Shown in pieces: positions 1-8,281 of a DNA stretch of 64,000 nucleotides. The stretch's first letter is position 1; every line of letters begins with the position of its first letter. The position numbers and the translations under genes are program-made. The DNA is from Streptomyces sp. XD-27. GTDB lineage: Bacteria > Actinomycetota > Actinomycetes > Streptomycetales > Streptomycetaceae. The notes beneath the pieces are model-generated. The model ran no database searches. It saw only the letters and a list, made by a program, of their open reading frames with translations, and was not told where the DNA came from. The stretch lies in contig NZ_CP130713.1 in NCBI RefSeq assembly GCF_030553055.1, forward strand, positions 4,278,001 to 4,342,000. Direction: 5' to 3'.

Positions 1-950
1 GCGGGCGCGGCCCCCAGCCGCCGTATGAACGCCCTGCGCATCGCCTCCGGCGTGCCGTAGCCGCAGGCGCGCGAGATCTCCTCGATGCCGTCGTCGCAGT
101 CCTCCAGCATCCGCCGGGCCGCCTCCAGGCGGACCCGCTCCACGTACTGCCCGGGCGCCATGCCGACCTCGGCCCGGAACGCGCGCGCGAAGTGCCGCGG
201 CGACAGGTTCGCCCGGTCCGCCAACGCGGTGACGGACAGATCCGCCGACGGGTGCTCGGTGATCCACGCCTGGAGGTCGCGCAGCGGGCGGCGCTGCGCG
301 GTCTGGGCGGCCAACTGGGCGCTGAACTGGGTCTGGTTGCCGGGGCGGCGCAGAAAGACGACCAGGTGCCGGGCCACGCGCAACGCGACGTCACGGCCCA
401 GATCCTCCTCGACCAGCGCCAGCGCGAGGTCGATGCCGCTGGTCACCCCGGCGGAGGTGGATATCTGCCCGTCCCGGATGAAGATCGGATCGGGGTCGAC
501 CTCCACCTCCGGATACTCCCGGGCGAGCGTCTGGCACGTGGTCCAGTGCGTCGTCACGCGGCGCCCGTCCAGCAGCCCGGCCTCGGCGAGCGCGAAGGCC
601 CCCGTGCAGATCGAGACGACGCGTTCGGCGAGCCCGGCTCGCTCGCGCAGCCACGCCACGAGCCGGGGATCCAGCGTGCGGGTGCCCGCGCCGCCGGGCA
701 CGATCAGCGTGTGCGGTATGGGCGCGGCCGCCAGCGAGGAGCCGGGCGTGTCCGCCAGCGAGTAGTCGGGCGTGACGATCAGCCCACTGGAGGTACGCAC
801 CGGCTCGCCGTCGACGGTCGCGGTACGGATCCGGTAGGCGTCCGGCACGCCACCGGCTCTGTCCACCGCGTCGAAGACCTCGAGTGGGCCGGTGAAGTCG
901 AGGCTCAGCGTTCCCTCGAAGAGCACGATCAGGATGGTCCGTGGCGACAT
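1..950 (-). CDS. GlxA-family transcriptional regulator (DJ-1/PfpI + AraC HTH), 3' end cut by window
   Basis: Reading down from ATG at 950 gives about 316 residues with no stop before the window edge, so the C-terminus is missing; family members are usually 320-340 aa, so little is lost. The N-terminal half is a DJ-1/PfpI class-I amidotransferase-like domain beginning SPRTILIVLFEG, with the nucleophile-elbow motif SICTGAFALAEAG keeping the cysteine. The C-terminal third is an AraC-type double helix-turn-helix (DLSVTALADRANLSPRHFARAFRAEVG, followed by a second helix pair around GIEEISRACGYGTPEAMRRAF). Such proteins are cytoplasmic DNA-binding regulators whose DJ-1 domain probably senses a ligand; the target genes are not visible here. 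Transcribed leftwards, divergent from the DUF4239 gene. Confidence 0.9.
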   Translation of the reverse strand, partial: MSPRTILIVLFEGTLSLDFTGPLEVFDAVDRAGGVPDAYRIRTATVDGEPVRTSSGLIVTPDYSLADTPGSSLAAAPIPHTLIVPGGAGTRTLDPRLVAWLRERAGLAERVVSICTGAFALAEAGLLDGRRVTTHWTTCQTLAREYPEVEVDPDPIFIRDGQISTSAGVTSGIDLALALVEEDLGRDVALRVARHLVVFLRRPGNQTQFSAQLAAQTAQRRPLRDLQAWITEHPSADLSVTALADRANLSPRHFARAFRAEVGMAPGQYVERVRLEAARRMLEDCDDGIEEISRACGYGTPEAMRRAFIRRLGAAP

Positions 951-1205
951 GAACCCATCGTGGTCGGGGGCGGGTACGGCAGCAATGCCGAATTTCCCAC
1001 CTTTTCTGCCACGCCGCCCCGGCGCGCGCCGTCAAGCGCACGGACCCATGTGCGGGAGCGTCCGCCCCTGTGCGGGTGATGATTCCGGGCCGGGCGGGCG
1101 CCCACCGCGCCGGACGCGGAATGGCTTTCCTGTAGGCCCCGGTCCTCGCCCCCGTCCCCGTCCCCGCCCCCGCTCCTGCCCGCCCTCGTCCCTCCGGGAG
1201 AAAGC

Positions 1206-2006
1206 GTGGCTCTCTGGCTGCTGAACCACCTCAGCACAGCGGCACTGACGGTCCTGGTCGTGGGCGGCGCCGTGACGCTGTCGGTGGCGGGGAGCCTCCT
1301 CGTCCGCCGCCGGTTCCCCTCGCTGGTCGCAGGCGAGCACAACGAGATGGTGGGCGTGGTGCTCGGCATGTTCGCCGCGATCTACGGCATCATCCTCGCC
1401 TTCGTCATCGTGACCCTGTGGGAGCAGCTGGAGGAGACCCGGACCACGGTCGACACGGAGGCCACCGACGTCTCGCTGATCGTGCGCGACGCGGCCTCGT
1501 TCCCGCCCGGACCGCGGGCGCGGATGGACAAGGCCGTCCACGACTACCTGCATGCCGTGGTGGAGAGGCAGTGGCCGCACATGCGGAACGGGACCGCGCG
1601 GCACAGCGTCACCGCGGGACAGATAAAGGGGCTGTACACGGCACTGCAGGACTACGAGCCCGCCACCGAGTCGCAGCGGGTCTTCTACGAGCAGGCGAGC
1701 ACCATGCTCAACGACGTGGCCGCGCAGCGCCGCGACCGGCTGGCGATGGCGCACCGCCAGCTGCCGCCGCTGCTCCAGGTCCTGGTCTTCGGCGGCGCGC
1801 TCGTGATCATCCCGCTGACGTTCCTGTACGGCATCCGGAACCGCTCGATGCAGCTGCTGTTCGTCGGATCGGTCGCCGCGCTGATCGGGTTCAGCCTGCT
1901 GCTGGTCGTGGTGCTCGACCGCCCGTTCGCGGGCGATGTGCGCGTGAGCCCGGCACCGTACATGGAGGGCTCACTGGCCCGCTTCTGGGAAGGCCCGCGG
2001 CCTTAG
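1206..2006 (+). CDS. DUF4239 (bestrophin-like) integral membrane protein
   Basis: A 266-residue protein starting at GTG 1206, preceded by a good Shine-Dalgarno GGGAGAAA (1196-1203). Four hydrophobic segments are visible: residues 8-30, 50-72 (MVGVVLGMFAAIYGIILAFV), and two near 195-240. The middle region TTVDTEATDVSLIVRDA is typical of the DUF4239/bestrophin-like family, for which no biochemical function is established. It sits in the cytoplasmic membrane. Its TAG (2004-2006) overlaps the stop codon of the convergent DUF5959 gene, leaving no room for an intergenic terminator. Confidence 0.85.
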   Translation: MALWLLNHLSTAALTVLVVGGAVTLSVAGSLLVRRRFPSLVAGEHNEMVGVVLGMFAAIYGIILAFVIVTLWEQLEETRTTVDTEATDVSLIVRDAASFPPGPRARMDKAVHDYLHAVVERQWPHMRNGTARHSVTAGQIKGLYTALQDYEPATESQRVFYEQASTMLNDVAAQRRDRLAMAHRQLPPLLQVLVFGGALVIIPLTFLYGIRNRSMQLLFVGSVAALIGFSLLLVVVLDRPFAGDVRVSPAPYMEGSLARFWEGPRP

Positions 2007-2389
2007 AACTCCATCTGGCGGATGCGCTCGAGATGCCCGCGCTGTTCATCAACCCAGCCGTCCGGCAGTTCCACGGGCACGGCCATGACCGTGCCGGAGC
2101 CTTGAACGTCCTCGACGGTGATCAGGGGAACCGAGAACTGGGTGTTGAACTCGATGTTGATCTCGGGGTTGCGCAGGTCGGTCATCCAGCAGATGCTCCG
2201 GCCGACGGCCAAGTCATCCAGGGCCTTCGCCCAGTCGTCGAGGTCTTTCGACGAGAGACAGAGGCTGAGTCGGCCGTTGCAGAAGGTGCTCGAGATGACA
2301 ACCTCGGCGTCGAGCTCGTCCGGCCCACGCCGACCCAGCACTCTGACCGCAACCCTGTTCTCATGGTCGGCCAAGTGGATCAGCTCCAC
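2003..2389 (-). CDS. DUF5959 family protein
   Basis: Start chosen at GTG 2389 (MELIHLADHENRVAV), which has AGGGAGGG about 8 nt upstream; this gives 128 residues, the usual size of the family. Recognisable family features are the start ELIHLAD, the VRVLGRR segment, the central DAEVVISSTFCNGRLSLCLS and the ending DGWVDEQR. These compact proteins are common and paralogous in Streptomyces with no known function. An open frame continues upstream through a tandem repeat but has no convincing start there. Function unknown; family assignment is from remembered family features. Confidence 0.72.
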   Translation of the reverse strand: MELIHLADHENRVAVRVLGRRGPDELDAEVVISSTFCNGRLSLCLSSKDLDDWAKALDDLAVGRSICWMTDLRNPEINIEFNTQFSVPLITVEDVQGSGTVMAVPVELPDGWVDEQRGHLERIRQMEF

Positions 2390-2431
2390 CGCGTTGCCCT
2401 CCCTCACGTGCACCCCTCGAATGAAGATTCC

Positions 2432-2476
2432 TTCTGAACCTTCTGAACCTTCTGAACCTTCTGAACCATCTGAACC
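2432..2476. repeat. 9-bp tandem repeat (TTCTGAACC)
   Basis: Four perfect copies of TTCTGAACC (2432-2467) are followed by one copy with a changed first base (ATCTGAACC, 2468-2476). The array lies 43 bp upstream of the DUF5959 start, in its probable 5' leader. The unit is 9 bp, so copy-number change would not disturb frame if it were translated; as an untranslated array it would alter promoter or leader spacing. Confidence 0.9.
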
Positions 2477-2576
2477 ATCATGCAGGAATCGGAGGATTCC
2501 CCTGACCAGGCCATTTCGTGACCCACTGGATGCCGGGGACACGGTTACCCATGTTGCGTGAGGAGTTCTTAGTGTT

Positions 2577-2933
2577 GTGGGCATGATCGATGCCGAGGAC
2601 GTCCGCAGGATCGCGCTCTCCCTCCCCGAGACGGTGGAGAAGGAGGCGTGGAGCATGCCCACCTTCCGCGTCGCCGGGAAGATGTACATCACGATCCCGG
2701 ACGACGAGACGTCGTTCGCGGTGCGGTGCCCCAAGCACGAGCGGACGGAGCTGATCGCGGCGGAACCGGAGAAGTTCTGGGTGCCGCCGCACGAGGCCGG
2801 TTCCGCGTGGGTACGGGTGCGGCTCGCCGCGCTGGAGGACCTGGACGAGCTGCGCGACATCCTCGTGGACTCCTGGAGGCAGGCGGCGCCGGACCGCCTC
2901 CTGGAGCTCTTTCCCGACCCGGGGTGTGCGTAG
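2577..2933 (+). CDS. MmcQ/YjbR family protein
   Basis: A 118-residue protein. GTG 2577 (MGMIDAEDVRR) is taken as the start because AGGAG lies at 2561-2565; ATG 2583 is an alternative. The sequence fits the MmcQ/YjbR fold (DNA-binding-like, CyaY-like): DVRRIALSLPETVEKEAW, then PTFRVAGKMY, then SFAVRCPKHERTELIAAEP, then VPPHEAGSAWVRVRL. Members are small cytoplasmic proteins; DNA binding has been proposed but the role is unsettled. The TAG is directly followed by ATG of the next frame (2934). Confidence 0.85.
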   Translation: MGMIDAEDVRRIALSLPETVEKEAWSMPTFRVAGKMYITIPDDETSFAVRCPKHERTELIAAEPEKFWVPPHEAGSAWVRVRLAALEDLDELRDILVDSWRQAAPDRLLELFPDPGCA

Positions 2934-3305
2934 ATGGCGCCGGGCACGCCCCGTACGGCGTGGCAGAGCCCGCCACGGGTCCAGCGGTTGACCGGAAGGC
3001 CGTGGAACGGGGAGTGGACGTGGAAGTCCGTCCACGTGGCGACGGCCGTGCTCGTGGTCGAGGTCTTCCTGGCCTTCGTGGTCTACGGATTCGTCGCCCT
3101 GACCGAGGAGTCGCCGCAGCGGCAGGACGGTCCGGCCGTGCAACTGATCGCGGCGCCGTTCATGGCCTGCCTCGTGTACCCGGCGGCCCTGCTGTTCTCC
3201 ATGGCGATCACCCTGCCCACGGCCGCACTGGCGCGCTGGACGGGCCCGCGATGGGGCGGGTCCCGGCCGCCGCGGGGGTGTCGGCGGTGGCGGTGCTCCC
3301 GGTGA
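2934..3305 (+). CDS. Putative membrane protein, N-terminal half (frame switch near 3250)
   Basis: Begins with ATG immediately after the MmcQ/YjbR stop, suggesting translational coupling. Two hydrophobic stretches are clear (VATAVLVVEVFLAFVVYGFVAL and LIAAPFMACLVYPAALLFSMAI). After about residue 105 the sequence becomes arginine/glycine-rich shadow (WGGSRPPRGCRRW), while good membrane-protein sequence continues in another frame from 3251. The simplest reading is one roughly 310-residue protein of five membrane segments plus a C-terminal soluble domain, broken by a one-base deletion or sequencing error between about 3235 and 3260. Family not recognised. Confidence 0.55.
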   Translation: MAPGTPRTAWQSPPRVQRLTGRPWNGEWTWKSVHVATAVLVVEVFLAFVVYGFVALTEESPQRQDGPAVQLIAAPFMACLVYPAALLFSMAITLPTAALARWTGPRWGGSRPPRGCRRWRCSR

Positions 3306-3868
3306 CGTGCCTGCTGTGCGCCGTTTTCGGCGTGCGGGGCTGGCACATCGCCTGGCTGTACGCACTGCTGTGGGCCGGGCTCGGCACCGGAGCCCAGCTC
3401 GTCGGGCTCTCCGCGGCGCGCCTCGTCGCGGGCCGGAAACCGGGGCTGACCTGGCGGGTCTACGCGTACGGGGGGCTGGCCATGGTGGTCTGCCTCGCCC
3501 TCGGCACGGTGGCCCGCGGCACCGGCATCGTCGAGGACTACCGCCCTCCGCGGGTCTCCCACGACGACCTCGCCGGTACGTGGACCGACGGCGACGGCGG
3601 CACGATCCGCCTCGCCGTGGACGGCACGGCGACCGTCCAGGGCATCAAGAGCCGCGACTCCTGGGGCGACCCCGAGGGCGGGCGCTGCGACAGCGCGGGG
3701 ACGTGGACGTACGACCGGGGCGACGGCCCGTGGGGCCAGACGGTCACCATGGACGTCTGCTGGGCCGATGGGGAATGGACCGTCAGCGGCACGGCGGACC
3801 ATCCGAAGCTCAACTACCAGTACGGGGACCCGGATTCGCCGGACTGGTACGTGCTGACGCGCCGCTGA
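3251..3868 (+). CDS. Putative membrane protein, C-terminal half or separate overlapping gene
   Basis: From ATG 3251 this frame gives 205 residues: three membrane segments (VSAVAVLPVTCLLCAVFGV, WLYALLWAGLGTGAQLVGL, GGLAMVVCLALGTVA) and then a hydrophilic domain of about 110 residues. The soluble domain reads like a small beta-barrel sensor: LAGTWTDGDGGTIRLAVDGTA, GTWTYDRG, EWTVSGT, ending DWYVLTRR. It overlaps the preceding frame by 55 bp. It could be an independent gene read by coupling, but the half-proteins complement each other so well that a frameshifted single gene is favoured. Confidence 0.55.
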   Translation: MGRVPAAAGVSAVAVLPVTCLLCAVFGVRGWHIAWLYALLWAGLGTGAQLVGLSAARLVAGRKPGLTWRVYAYGGLAMVVCLALGTVARGTGIVEDYRPPRVSHDDLAGTWTDGDGGTIRLAVDGTATVQGIKSRDSWGDPEGGRCDSAGTWTYDRGDGPWGQTVTMDVCWADGEWTVSGTADHPKLNYQYGDPDSPDWYVLTRR

Positions 3869-3954
3869 CCGGCCCAGCCCGCTCCCCAGGCGTCGCCCGG
3901 AGCGCGGGTGTCGACGGCGAGGAATCCGGCCTGCGTTGGAGGAGGCCGGTTCCC

Positions 3955-5016
3955 TCACAGATCGAGACCGGCGAGGGCGCCGCGGAGCGCGGCTCGTACG
4001 AGGGCCGGTCCGCTGCTGTCGCGTACGGCGAGGTCGGCGGGTGCGGCGGGGTGGGTGGGGTTGGTGCGCGAGGGCGCGAGGACGCCCGCGCAGCGGCCGC
4101 AGATCCCGGTTCGCTGCCCGCGCGGCAGCGGATCACGGCATTCGGCGCACTCCGCGAGCGGTTCGACGGGCTTGCGGGCTTGGGGAACGGGCGTCGGCGG
4201 GCTGTTGCGCAGGCGGTAGGCGAGTAACGCGGCGGGGGCGCGGACCGCCAGTGGCAGATCGCCGGTCAGGATGCGGAAGAGGGCGGCCTCGGCGGCCTCC
4301 TGCGCGTCGCGTGGGCCCGGGGACGGGGCGTCAGCCTGGCCTGCCGTCCCGCTGGTGCCGGTGCCGGTGCCCGTGCCGGGTTCCATCGTTCCCGCCGCGT
4401 CCTCCAGCCAGCGCGCGGCCAGCGGCGCGAGCCGGGTGGCGTCGGCGGTGCCGAGCCGCAGCCGGGCGTCGCGGTCGCCGAGCCGCGCCAGCAGCGCGGA
4501 GGCGCGGGCCGTCAACGCGTCGGACGCGGGAGGCCGGTTGGGGGTGTTCTCCTCGGTGTTCAACCCCTTGGGGTATCCGCCGACGGCCTGTCCGGCCGCC
4601 GCACCGACGGTCGGGATCCGGCCCTTCGGGGGAGCATCGGGAGTGCCGGGAGTGCCGGGAACGCCGGGTGCGCCGGGAGCACTCAGCGGGCCGAACGCCG
4701 CGTTGATCTCCTCGGCGTTCAGCAGTGGGACGTTCGACACGAGCACGTGGGTCGTCCAGCGGCCGCTGTCCGGACACTGGAGCCGCCGCGTATGGACGAA
4801 GCCCTCGTCCTCCAACTGCCGCCGCGCCTTGCGGACGGTGATCCGCCCCTCGGGCATCTTCTCGCCGATGGACTGGAGCGTCTCCCGCGACCCGTCCGGG
4901 AGGGACAGCGCCCACTGGAGCAGCCGGACGGCGACGCCGGTCAGGCGGGGATGCCGGATGAGCTCGTTCGGGGTCTGGGAGTAGAAACGGGTGGGAGGGA
5001 TAGCATGCTTGAGCAT
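3955..5016 (-). CDS. Helix-turn-helix domain protein (Streptomyces RPxTPN-type)
   Basis: A 353-residue protein, start taken at ATG 5016 (MLKHAIPPTRFYSQTPNELIRHPRL), the conserved beginning of a large Streptomyces family; the open frame extends further upstream. Residues 15-110 resemble a winged helix: RLTGVAVRLLQWALSLPDG, SIGEKMPEGRITVRKARRQLEDEGFV. A low-complexity Gly/Pro/Ala linker (GAPGVPGTPGTPDAPP) follows. Near the C-terminus lies a possible zinc ribbon: CAECRDPLPRGQRTGICGRC. It is probably DNA-binding; target unknown. Other family members are often annotated as replication-initiator-like or MarR-like, which cannot be decided here. Confidence 0.7.
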   Translation of the reverse strand: MLKHAIPPTRFYSQTPNELIRHPRLTGVAVRLLQWALSLPDGSRETLQSIGEKMPEGRITVRKARRQLEDEGFVHTRRLQCPDSGRWTTHVLVSNVPLLNAEEINAAFGPLSAPGAPGVPGTPGTPDAPPKGRIPTVGAAAGQAVGGYPKGLNTEENTPNRPPASDALTARASALLARLGDRDARLRLGTADATRLAPLAARWLEDAAGTMEPGTGTGTGTSGTAGQADAPSPGPRDAQEAAEAALFRILTGDLPLAVRAPAALLAYRLRNSPPTPVPQARKPVEPLAECAECRDPLPRGQRTGICGRCAGVLAPSRTNPTHPAAPADLAVRDSSGPALVRAALRGALAGLDL

Positions 5017-5083
5017 CTTCGGGTGGGTGCTTTCCACTCGGCGGTGAAGGCCCTCAGACCGGTGTTGGCGCACCACTGAGGGC

Positions 5084-5100
5084 CGCCCCTTTACGGGGCG
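5084..5100. promoter_or_regulatory. GC hairpin at the NUDIX gene 5' end
   Basis: CGCCCC (5084-5089), loop TTTAC, GGGGCG (5095-5100) forms a perfect 6-bp stem touching the NUDIX start region. It may attenuate or mask initiation at GTG 5100/ATG 5103, or simply be the leader of a short transcript. No T-run follows. Confidence 0.4.
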
Positions 5101-5102
5101 TG

Positions 5103-5576
5103 ATGTCCCGGTCACTCTACCGTCGTTGGCTCGGTGGCATGCTCGCTCGGGTGGAAGGCAACGAGATCACCGGAACCGCGGCGCTGATCGTCAGCAGCCG
5201 CGGCGAGTACCTGCTCCATCTGCGCGACAACCTGCCGCACGTGTTCCAGGGCGGCAGATGGGCTCTGCTCGGCGGCGCCCCGGAGCCCGGGGAGTCGCCG
5301 GGCGACGCGATCGTCCGCGAGCTGGCCGAGGAAGCCGTCGGTCTCACCGTCACCGGTCTCGAACCGTTCGTGGTCCAGGAGAACACCGGGGCGGACGGCA
5401 CCACACGGCTCGTCCAGGTCTACACCGGTCGCTGGGACGGAGACCCTGACGAACTCGTCCTCACCGAAGGGGTGATGCTCAGGTGGTTCCCCGCCGACAT
5501 GATGCCCCGACTGGCCATGTGTCCTGCGACCCAAGAAGTCATCAACGAACACCAGGCCACCGCACTCGCCCGGTGA
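5103..5576 (+). CDS. NUDIX hydrolase
   Basis: 157 residues from ATG 5103; ATG 5139 (MLARVEGNEITGT) is an alternative because no strong ribosome site precedes either. The Nudix box is clear: GGAPEPGESPGDAIVREL then AEEAVGL, i.e. G-x5-E-x7-REL-x-EE, with the usual glycine after EE displaced by one residue (AVGL). Nudix enzymes hydrolyse nucleoside diphosphates linked to another moiety, using the box glutamates to bind Mg2+. The substrate cannot be told. Flanked by an HTH gene on the opposite strand and a convergent secreted propeller gene. Confidence 0.85.
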   Translation: MSRSLYRRWLGGMLARVEGNEITGTAALIVSSRGEYLLHLRDNLPHVFQGGRWALLGGAPEPGESPGDAIVRELAEEAVGLTVTGLEPFVVQENTGADGTTRLVQVYTGRWDGDPDELVLTEGVMLRWFPADMMPRLAMCPATQEVINEHQATALAR

Positions 5577-5638
5577 GCTGGCGTTCCGGCGGGGAGCGGG
5601 GGATGGCGGGCGCCCGCGCATCCCCCGCTCGCGGACCG

Positions 5639-6877
5639 CTAGCGGCGCGTGGTCAGCACGGACGCGGGGCCCGTCCACTGGGAGCCGGTGGGCTCGTGAT
5701 TGGCCGTGACGTCGATGGTCCGGCCCGAGGCCGAGATGTCCGACCCGTTGTGCGGCTGGGCACCGGCCGGCAGCTTCATGGACACCCACTTGTCGCCGGC
5801 GCGGCGGAGCACCGCACTGCTGGTGTCATCCGTCCCCTTCGTCAGGACGACAGGGGCGCCCTGGCTGATCGTGACCGCGCGGAGCCCCGCGGTCCCCTTC
5901 GGGAGCGTGACGTTGGTCCACTTCTTGCCGTCGTACTTCAGGGCCAGGCCCTGCCAGGTGCCGTCGGACTGCTTGGCCTCGCCCACGGCCCACACCTGCC
6001 CGCCCGGTCCGGCGACGACCGCGGTCAGGCCCGCGCGCTTGGCCGCGAGGTCGGGAGCGGGGACCTTGCTCCAGCGTGTGCCGTCGTAGTGCAGGATCAG
6101 CGGCTTCGCGGCGTTCTCGTTGAACGTACCGCCCACTGCCCACACGTCATCGGCGGCGACCGCGGTGACGCTCTCCAGGCTCCAGCCGCCGTTTCCTTCA
6201 CTGAAGTCCGGGAGTTTCTGTGCCTTCCAGCGGTTGCCGTCCCAGTGCTCCAGCAGCCCTACGCTGCGGGAGTCGTCTTCCGAGGTGCGGACCTGCGTCC
6301 AGCCCGCTCCCCAGGCATCGTTGGGCGCGCGAGTGTCGACGGAGAGGAATCCGGCACTCTGGGTGCCCCGGGGCACCGGGGCGATCGCGGACTTCCAGGA
6401 CGTGCCGTTCCAGCGCTGTGTCACCACACCGCCCGCCTGCTCGGCGTAGTCGCCGCCCAGTATCGCGTTGCGCGGCGAAGAGGCGTCGACGTCGTTGAAC
6501 CGGACGTCGTAGGACTGGGGCACGGGCGCGGTCTTCACCTGCTTCCAGCCGGTGCTGTTCCGGTCGTCCCGCTCCCACAGGGTGGGTACGAATTCGAAGC
6601 TGTCCTCCCCTGTGGGGACGATCCGCCCGCCGGCCACCCACGTGGTGTGCGCGTCGGGCCGGGTCGAGGCGAAGGCCGGGGCGTTGCTCTGCGACACCTT
6701 CGACTGGCTCCACCCGGCGGCGCTCGACGAGGTCCCGGACGGCGAGGCCCCGGACGGCGAGTTCTCGGACGGGGCTGAGGTGGCCGCGAACGCCGACGTC
6801 GCGCCTGCTGCCACCAAGAGCGCGGCACTGACCGCGATCGCACTGCGGACGCCACGGCTGCTGTGCATTGTTTTCAC
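5639..6877 (-). CDS. Secreted beta-propeller-like protein
   Basis: Start set at GTG 6877 (MKTMHSSRGVRS) with AGGAAGGG seven bases upstream; 412 aa. A Sec signal peptide (SAIAVSAALLVAAGATSAFAA) is followed by a Ser/Pro/Gly linker. The rest contains repeated 40-50-residue units with motifs such as HWDGNRWKAQKLP, AADDVWAVGGT, HYDGTRWSKVP, GQVWAVGEA, KYDGKKWTNVTLP. This pattern is typical of extracellular beta-propellers with DxWAVG turns. Probably an exported binding protein; ligand unknown. Divergent from the asparaginase gene. Confidence 0.75.
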   Translation of the reverse strand: MKTMHSSRGVRSAIAVSAALLVAAGATSAFAATSAPSENSPSGASPSGTSSSAAGWSQSKVSQSNAPAFASTRPDAHTTWVAGGRIVPTGEDSFEFVPTLWERDDRNSTGWKQVKTAPVPQSYDVRFNDVDASSPRNAILGGDYAEQAGGVVTQRWNGTSWKSAIAPVPRGTQSAGFLSVDTRAPNDAWGAGWTQVRTSEDDSRSVGLLEHWDGNRWKAQKLPDFSEGNGGWSLESVTAVAADDVWAVGGTFNENAAKPLILHYDGTRWSKVPAPDLAAKRAGLTAVVAGPGGQVWAVGEAKQSDGTWQGLALKYDGKKWTNVTLPKGTAGLRAVTISQGAPVVLTKGTDDTSSAVLRRAGDKWVSMKLPAGAQPHNGSDISASGRTIDVTANHEPTGSQWTGPASVLTTRR

Positions 6878-7044
6878 GTTCTGCCCTTCCTGATGGACGT
6901 AAGTCACCTGTAACTGTCCGGAGGAAGAAGCGCGTTCCCGTTCATGTGTGCGGATCGGGCCGTACGCCGTCACGTTCACGGCCTAGGGTGAGGCGGGCCG
7001 GGGCAAGGGCGCCCCGGTCCGTGGTTCGAGCGAAGGGGCCGGCG

Positions 7045-8169
7045 ATGTCAGTCGCACTGTTCACCCTGGGCGGGACGATCGCGATGGCGGGCGTCGAGAG
7101 AGGCGGTCAGGAGGCGGGCGGGCCCGTTGTCGCGCGGCTGACCGGGGCCGACCTCACCGCCGGCGTCCCCGGACTGGCCGAGCTGGGTACCCCGTTGGAG
7201 GTACGGGACGCCCACGCCGTCCCCGGTGCCGGCCTGACGACCGAGCAGGTCCTCACCGTCGTACGGGACGCCTCCCGCGCGGTGGCCGAGGGCGCGACCG
7301 GCGTCGTCGTCACCCAGGGCACGGACACGTTGGAAGAGACCGCTTACCTGGTCGACCTCGTATGGCCGCACGAGGAGCCGTTCGTCCTCACAGGCGCCAT
7401 GCGCAACCCGACGCTCGCGGGTCCGGACGGCCCGGCCAACCTGCTCGCGGCGGCGCGGGTCGCCGCGGCCGCCGAGGCCCGCGGGCTGGGGGCGCTGGTG
7501 GTCTTCAACGACGAGATCCACGCGGCGCGCTGGGTCCGTAAGACGCACAGCACGAGTACGGCGACGTTCGCGTCCCCCAACGCCGGTCCGATCGGCCATG
7601 TCATCGAGGGCCGGGTACGCGTCCTGGTCCGGCCGCCCCGCCACGAGCCGTTGGCGGTCGCGCCCGGCCTGTCTGCCGTGGCCGACCTGCCTGCCAAGGC
7701 CGACGTGCCTGTCACGCCCGGCCTGCCCGTCTCGCCCGGCCTGCCTGCCGTGGCCGCCGTGCCGCCGGACGCGTCGGACGCGTCGGACGCTTCCGAGACA
7801 CCGTGGCCGCGCGTGGCCCTGTACACGGTCACCCTCGACGACGACGGCGCGCTGCTCGACGGCCTGGCGCACACGCACGCCGGGCTGGTCGTCGCGGGCT
7901 TCGGCGTCGGGCACGTGCCGTCGCCGCTGGCGCCGGTCCTCGGCGGCCTGGCCGAGCGCATCCCCGTCGTCCTGGCCTCCCGCTGCGGCAGCGGCTCGGT
8001 CCTGCGTGCGACCTACGGCGCGGTCGGCTCGGAGGCGGACCTCCAGCGCCGTGGCCTGATCAACGCCGGTCTCCTCGACCCGTACAAGGCACGGATCCTG
8101 CTCCGGCTGCTCCTCGCGAACAGCGCCGGCCGCTCAGCCGTCGCGGCGGCTTTCGCCCGCCACGGCTGA
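7045..8169 (+). CDS. Asparaginase (L-asparaginase family)
   Basis: 374 residues from ATG 7045, preceded by GAAGGGG (7032-7038). Both active-site signatures are present: ALFTLGGTIAMAG at the N-terminus (first nucleophilic Thr) and VVTQGTDTLEETAY (second Thr plus Asp). The enzyme hydrolyses L-asparagine to aspartate and ammonia; no signal peptide, so cytoplasmic. The normal domain is interrupted around residues 205-255 by a repetitive linker (APGLSAVADLPAKADV, TPGLPVSPGLPAV, DASDASDASE) between the two lobes. The C-terminal SRCGSGSVLRATYG segment is family-typical. Confidence 0.9.
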   Translation: MSVALFTLGGTIAMAGVERGGQEAGGPVVARLTGADLTAGVPGLAELGTPLEVRDAHAVPGAGLTTEQVLTVVRDASRAVAEGATGVVVTQGTDTLEETAYLVDLVWPHEEPFVLTGAMRNPTLAGPDGPANLLAAARVAAAAEARGLGALVVFNDEIHAARWVRKTHSTSTATFASPNAGPIGHVIEGRVRVLVRPPRHEPLAVAPGLSAVADLPAKADVPVTPGLPVSPGLPAVAAVPPDASDASDASETPWPRVALYTVTLDDDGALLDGLAHTHAGLVVAGFGVGHVPSPLAPVLGGLAERIPVVLASRCGSGSVLRATYGAVGSEADLQRRGLINAGLLDPYKARILLRLLLANSAGRSAVAAAFARHG

Positions 8170-8281
8170 GCGGCCCCAGACCCCAGGAAGCCGTGTCAGC
8201 GGAAAGGGAATGCGGTCCCCAGCGGGAGCGGCGCGCCTGACGGCTCAACCCGCACCCCACCGGGAACGCGCGGGCGAACGC

